This document shows positions 61,400 through 64,000 of a stretch of 64,000 nt of DNA, piece after piece. Positions within the stretch are counted from its first letter, which is position 1. Each line of letters begins with the position of its first letter. The position numbers and the translations under genes were made by a program. The stretch covers positions 57,609,268 to 57,673,267 of the forward strand of contig CM043944.1 in the NCBI GenBank assembly GCA_014529385.2, in the 5' to 3' direction. The notes under the pieces are model-generated. The model had not been told where the DNA came from and ran no database searches. It worked only from the letters and a program-made list of their open reading frames with translations. Origin of the DNA: Adiantum capillus-veneris (lineage: Eukaryota; Streptophyta; Polypodiopsida; Polypodiales; Pteridaceae).

Positions 61400-62607
61400 G
61401 TCAGGAGTTTTTTGGAGCAAGGGATTGCGCATATGTACATATACATGCATGGTGCATCAAATAAAGAATTGCCCATTTTTCAGAGCCAGGTGGTTACGTG
61501 GGGCCCACATGTGTACAGGTAGGACAGGGTGTACATAGTGCATCGATTTTCAATATTACCAGTACCAGTGTGTTTTTTCTACAATAAGGAGGAGTTGGTC
61601 GCACGTAAAACTTCTCGAGGAAGCTATCCGCGGGCCGACGACATGAGGTAAGCAGGTGCGTCAGATGGCATCGAGTGGCGTCAAGAGGTCTAACGGGGTC
61701 AATACTTGCACGCGGAGAAGTATGGACACGACGTGGGTGTTTTATTGTGATACTTATGCAGCAAGGTCATCATGAGGACCATTTTTTGGGGCCACTTCAC
61801 GTGGTTGCGGGATGCATTATTTGGAAAAACTGAGTGCCAGGTGTGCGGATGATGCAAAAAGGTGACAACTATGCACTGCGAGGTCAGTTTTTGGCCTGTT
61901 CGGGGTCCGTTTGAGGTCATCTAAAAGGCCACGGGTGCCCAACTAATAAAGCTAAGTGTGGGAACTAAAAAAACTGAGAGAATACCAGAAAAAACGTGGA
62001 GAAGAGAGGAGGAACAACCGCAAGTGTGTTTTTGTTGTTTTTGGAGCATTTTTTGGCCCTAAACTGCTCATTCGAGGTCGGATTTGAGCACCGTGACATT
62101 GTAGGGCGGGGTTTTTGAGCGTTCCGGACGCAATGGGATGATGCAAAAAGGTGACAACTATGCACTGCGAGGTCAGTTTTTGGCCTGTTCGGGGTCCGTT
62201 TGAGGTCATCTAAAAGGCCACGGGTGCCCAACTAATAAAGCTAAGTGTGGGAACTGAGAAAACTGAGAGAATACCAAAAAAAACGTGGAGAAGAGAGGAG
62301 GAACATCCGCAATGTGTGTGTTTTAGCTGTTTTGGAGCATTTTTTGGCCCGGGCTGAGCTTCATTGAGTCTAAGCAACACCAATTTTCCTCCTTTGAGCT
62401 GGATTGAGAGTGTGTGTGTGAGTGTGTATGTGTGAGTGTTGAGTGGGCAAGTGGGAAATCTCTCTCTTCTCACTCCGTCTGTGTGTTTCCTGTCTCGGCC
62501 AGGCTCGTTGTGTAAGCCGAGTGGTGCCCCATAATGTGTGTATGTATCATCCCAAGAGTGTGTGTCGGGTCATTATAGAGGCGTTGTGTGTGTTTCCATC
62601 CCGCTCA
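61400..62607 (+). mobile_element. 5' LTR of element 4 (left end not placed)
   Basis: The right end ...CCGCTCA at 62607 is followed by a primer-binding site. The LTR holds a direct duplication: 61848-62061 and 62137-62351 are nearly the same, with a 289-base offset. AATAAA-like sequence (AACTAATAAAG) is in each copy. The left end lies somewhere after the 3' ORF relic at 61323 and cannot be fixed, because no 3' LTR is in the window. Confidence 0.6.
61848..62351. repeat. Tandem duplication inside the LTR of element 4
   Basis: Two copies of about 214 bp starting GATGATGCAAAAAGGTGACA and ending GGAGCATTTTTTGGCCC, 289 bases apart, separated by a unique 75 bp stretch. A few substitutions and small indels distinguish them. 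Confidence 0.9.
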
Positions 62608-62615
62608 CATTCTTT

Positions 62616-62635
62616 TGGCGCCCCCACGGAGGATC
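62616..62635 (+). other. Primer-binding site of element 4
   Basis: TGGCGCCCCCACGGAGGATC, eight bases after the LTR end. It is close to the site of element 1 (TGGTGCCCCCACTGAGGA). Confidence 0.72.
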
Positions 62636-63329
62636 TTCTTCGAGTACCTTCTGCTTCGAGCTTCAAGCTTCGAGATTCGGGGCTAATTTAAGTGTTAGTT
62701 ACAGGTTACAGTATTGTTTCACGAGTACAGTTTGTTACAGTGTTATGGAGTAGTATATTATTATGCAGTGCTTTCATTGTTGTTGTGGGTATGCATCACT
62801 TGGCGCCATTTGAGCGCATTGTCTGCTGGATTGTACGTTACTTGTGGAAACTGCCATTGTATGCATTTGTGGAGCCATACTTGGTTGTATTTGGCAGTCC
62901 CAGCCATTTCTGAGACTTGGTCTGGAAGATAGTCATTTCTGAGACTTGACTATACGCGATTTGCATTAGCCTTCGTGTGAGGGTCGATAGCGTGAGGTTT
63001 TTATTGAGCTGGGGGATTCTCAAATGTGGAGATCCTTTCGGTGATACAGGTAGCTGGAGCACCCTTTTTGTGACCTCGCCATAGGCTATTTACTAGTGAG
63101 TCCTACTTGATGCTCGGGTTCTATTGTTGACAGTTTATGCATACATATATAGACTATATTTTGGGTTCCTACTGCTCTATTTCTGGGGAAACTCTGCCAA
63201 AATTTTTCCAAGTTATGATGGCTAGTTTTTTGGTCTTTTGAGCCATTTATGCTGTTATGCTGTTGAAATTTTGGCAAAATCAGAGGTTAAGTCAGGTGTG
63301 CCTTCTTGGGAGCTTCATGGTTGGCTTTA
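62636..63329 (+). other. Leader of element 4
   Basis: Noncoding sequence between the primer-binding site and the small upstream ORF. ATTTCTGAGACTTG occurs twice near 62908-62948. Nothing else is recognised. Confidence 0.5.
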
Positions 63330-63548
63330 ATGGATGATCAAAATGGCCCTCAATTCACTCCATTTCATTTAACTCAAAGAATCCAGATAAATGTTCATGT
63401 GTCCAGGAAGATTTTTTTCCAGCAGCGCATAGTCTTTATGTTCGGGCCAAGAAGATTACGAGAGATCTTGGAATGTCCTTTGCCTGTTGTAATTCCGATG
63501 ATCAACTACGAAAACTCATTTGATGTGCATGTGTTTGTCCTTATCTAA
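63330..63548 (+). CDS. Small upstream ORF of element 4 (72 aa), same family as 6445-6663
   Basis: The ATG at 63330 is chosen over the one at 63306 because MDDQNGPQ lines up with MDNGPG of ORF A, giving the same 72-residue length. 62 residues align without gaps to ORF A, about 35 of them identical. The best kept parts are SRKI.FQQR.VFMFG and SFDV..F.L. It ends 100 bases before the gag ATG at 63649, as ORF A ends 85 bases before its gag. There are no stops. The function is unknown. Confidence 0.7.
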   Translation: MDDQNGPQFTPFHLTQRIQINVHVSRKIFFQQRIVFMFGPRRLREILECPLPVVIPMINYENSFDVHVFVLI

Positions 63549-63648
63549 AGTTGAGCTCCATTGAAGTTTCTGGGGATTCGGTAGTCAAAAGTTTTGGGTT
63601 CTTGCACGTGTGTTCAAAGGGGTTCTCAAAGCATTGTAAATTGGGTAG

Positions 63649-64000
63649 CCATGGCTTTCTCTTATCCGGAGTTTCATGGAAGAAGTGATGAATATGTGGA
63701 AGATTTTTTGGAAAAGATGGAGGTTGTCTGCATTAGCAACCAGATTCATGACCCTGCGCAGATGTTACGTCTTCTCCAAATTTGTTTGAAGAGTGATGCA
63801 AGAGTTTGGTCCAAAACATTTGAAGAGGAGTTGCGTGCAACGGATCCACCTGTAAGATTGAGTTGGGACAATCTAAGGCATGGGTTGGAAGTGGAGTTTG
63901 TGAAGACAGAAGATCCTGACAAAGTGTGGCAAGAAGTACAGGCTTTAGTGCAAAAGGAAGGTGAGCCAGTAGATGCATACATACATAATTTTTCATTGGC
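63649..64000 (+). CDS. gag of element 4, 5' part only
   Basis: It starts MAFSYPEFHGRSDEYVEDFL and runs open to the window end. The pattern (F.G..D....FL..., then LKSDARVWSKTF, VQALVQKEGEPVDAYIHNF) is that of a Ty3/gypsy retrotransposon gag capsid domain (UBN2/Retrotrans_gag type). The start resembles that of gag in element 2 (MAYSRPVFTGKEDVKDWI). Similarity to gag of element 1 is weaker than the similarity between their upstream ORFs. Confidence 0.82.

Overview
This window is nuclear DNA from a land plant with a repeat-rich genome. I see no intact host gene. What can be recognised is LTR retrotransposons of the Ty3/gypsy type, two fragments of L1-type LINEs, several miniature inverted-repeat elements, many long (GA)n/(TC)n microsatellites and one broken piece of a SWIB-domain gene. 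Two elements carry a second, archaeal-type RNase H between RNase H and integrase, the hallmark of the plant Tat lineage. The sequence alone does not allow a species call. A large-genome, possibly non-flowering plant is only a guess.

Layout: (1) 1-9640, a young Tat-like element on the minus strand (element 1): partial 3' LTR, gag-pol in one frame broken by only two stops, two small related ORFs upstream of gag, primer-binding site and a 2.67 kb 5' LTR. (2) 9641-16470, a mosaic: a long inverted repeat, microsatellites, a perfect hairpin, the SWIB fragment and a LINE reverse-transcriptase fragment. (3) 16473-about 22262, a decayed minus-strand LTR element with a gag-like relic and a 5' leader carrying eight copies of a 20-base palindrome spaced mostly about 280 bases apart. 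(4) 22292-24872, a decayed plus-strand gypsy gag-pol (element 3) with a 232 bp miniature element inside RNase H. (5) 25-34.5 kb, relic gag-like sequence, hairpins and microsatellites. (6) 34.5-38.2 kb, a minus-strand LTR-element relic with an unidentified 3' ORF, a 43-base C tract and a hAT-like miniature element. (7) 38196-46036, a complete but broken Tat-like element on the minus strand (element 2) with both LTRs and a 4 bp target duplication. (8) 46-49 kb, unidentified sequence. (9) 49458-54915, a plus-strand gypsy pol (element 5) whose integrase is split by a solo LTR of the element 1 family. (10) 55-59 kb, relics and a 0.67 kb duplicated segment with a tRNA-like core. (11) 59482-61323, a second copy of the 3'-ORF LTR relic. 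(12) about 61.4-64 kb, the 5' end of a plus-strand element (element 4): LTR, primer-binding site, small upstream ORF and the start of gag, running off the window.

The best candidates for something undescribed are the small protein family encoded just upstream of gag in elements 1 and 4 (62 residues align without gaps and look better conserved than gag), the palindrome array in the leader of the 16-22 kb element, and the unidentified protein encoded next to the polypurine tract in two separate LTR relics. All alignments were made by eye; no search was run.
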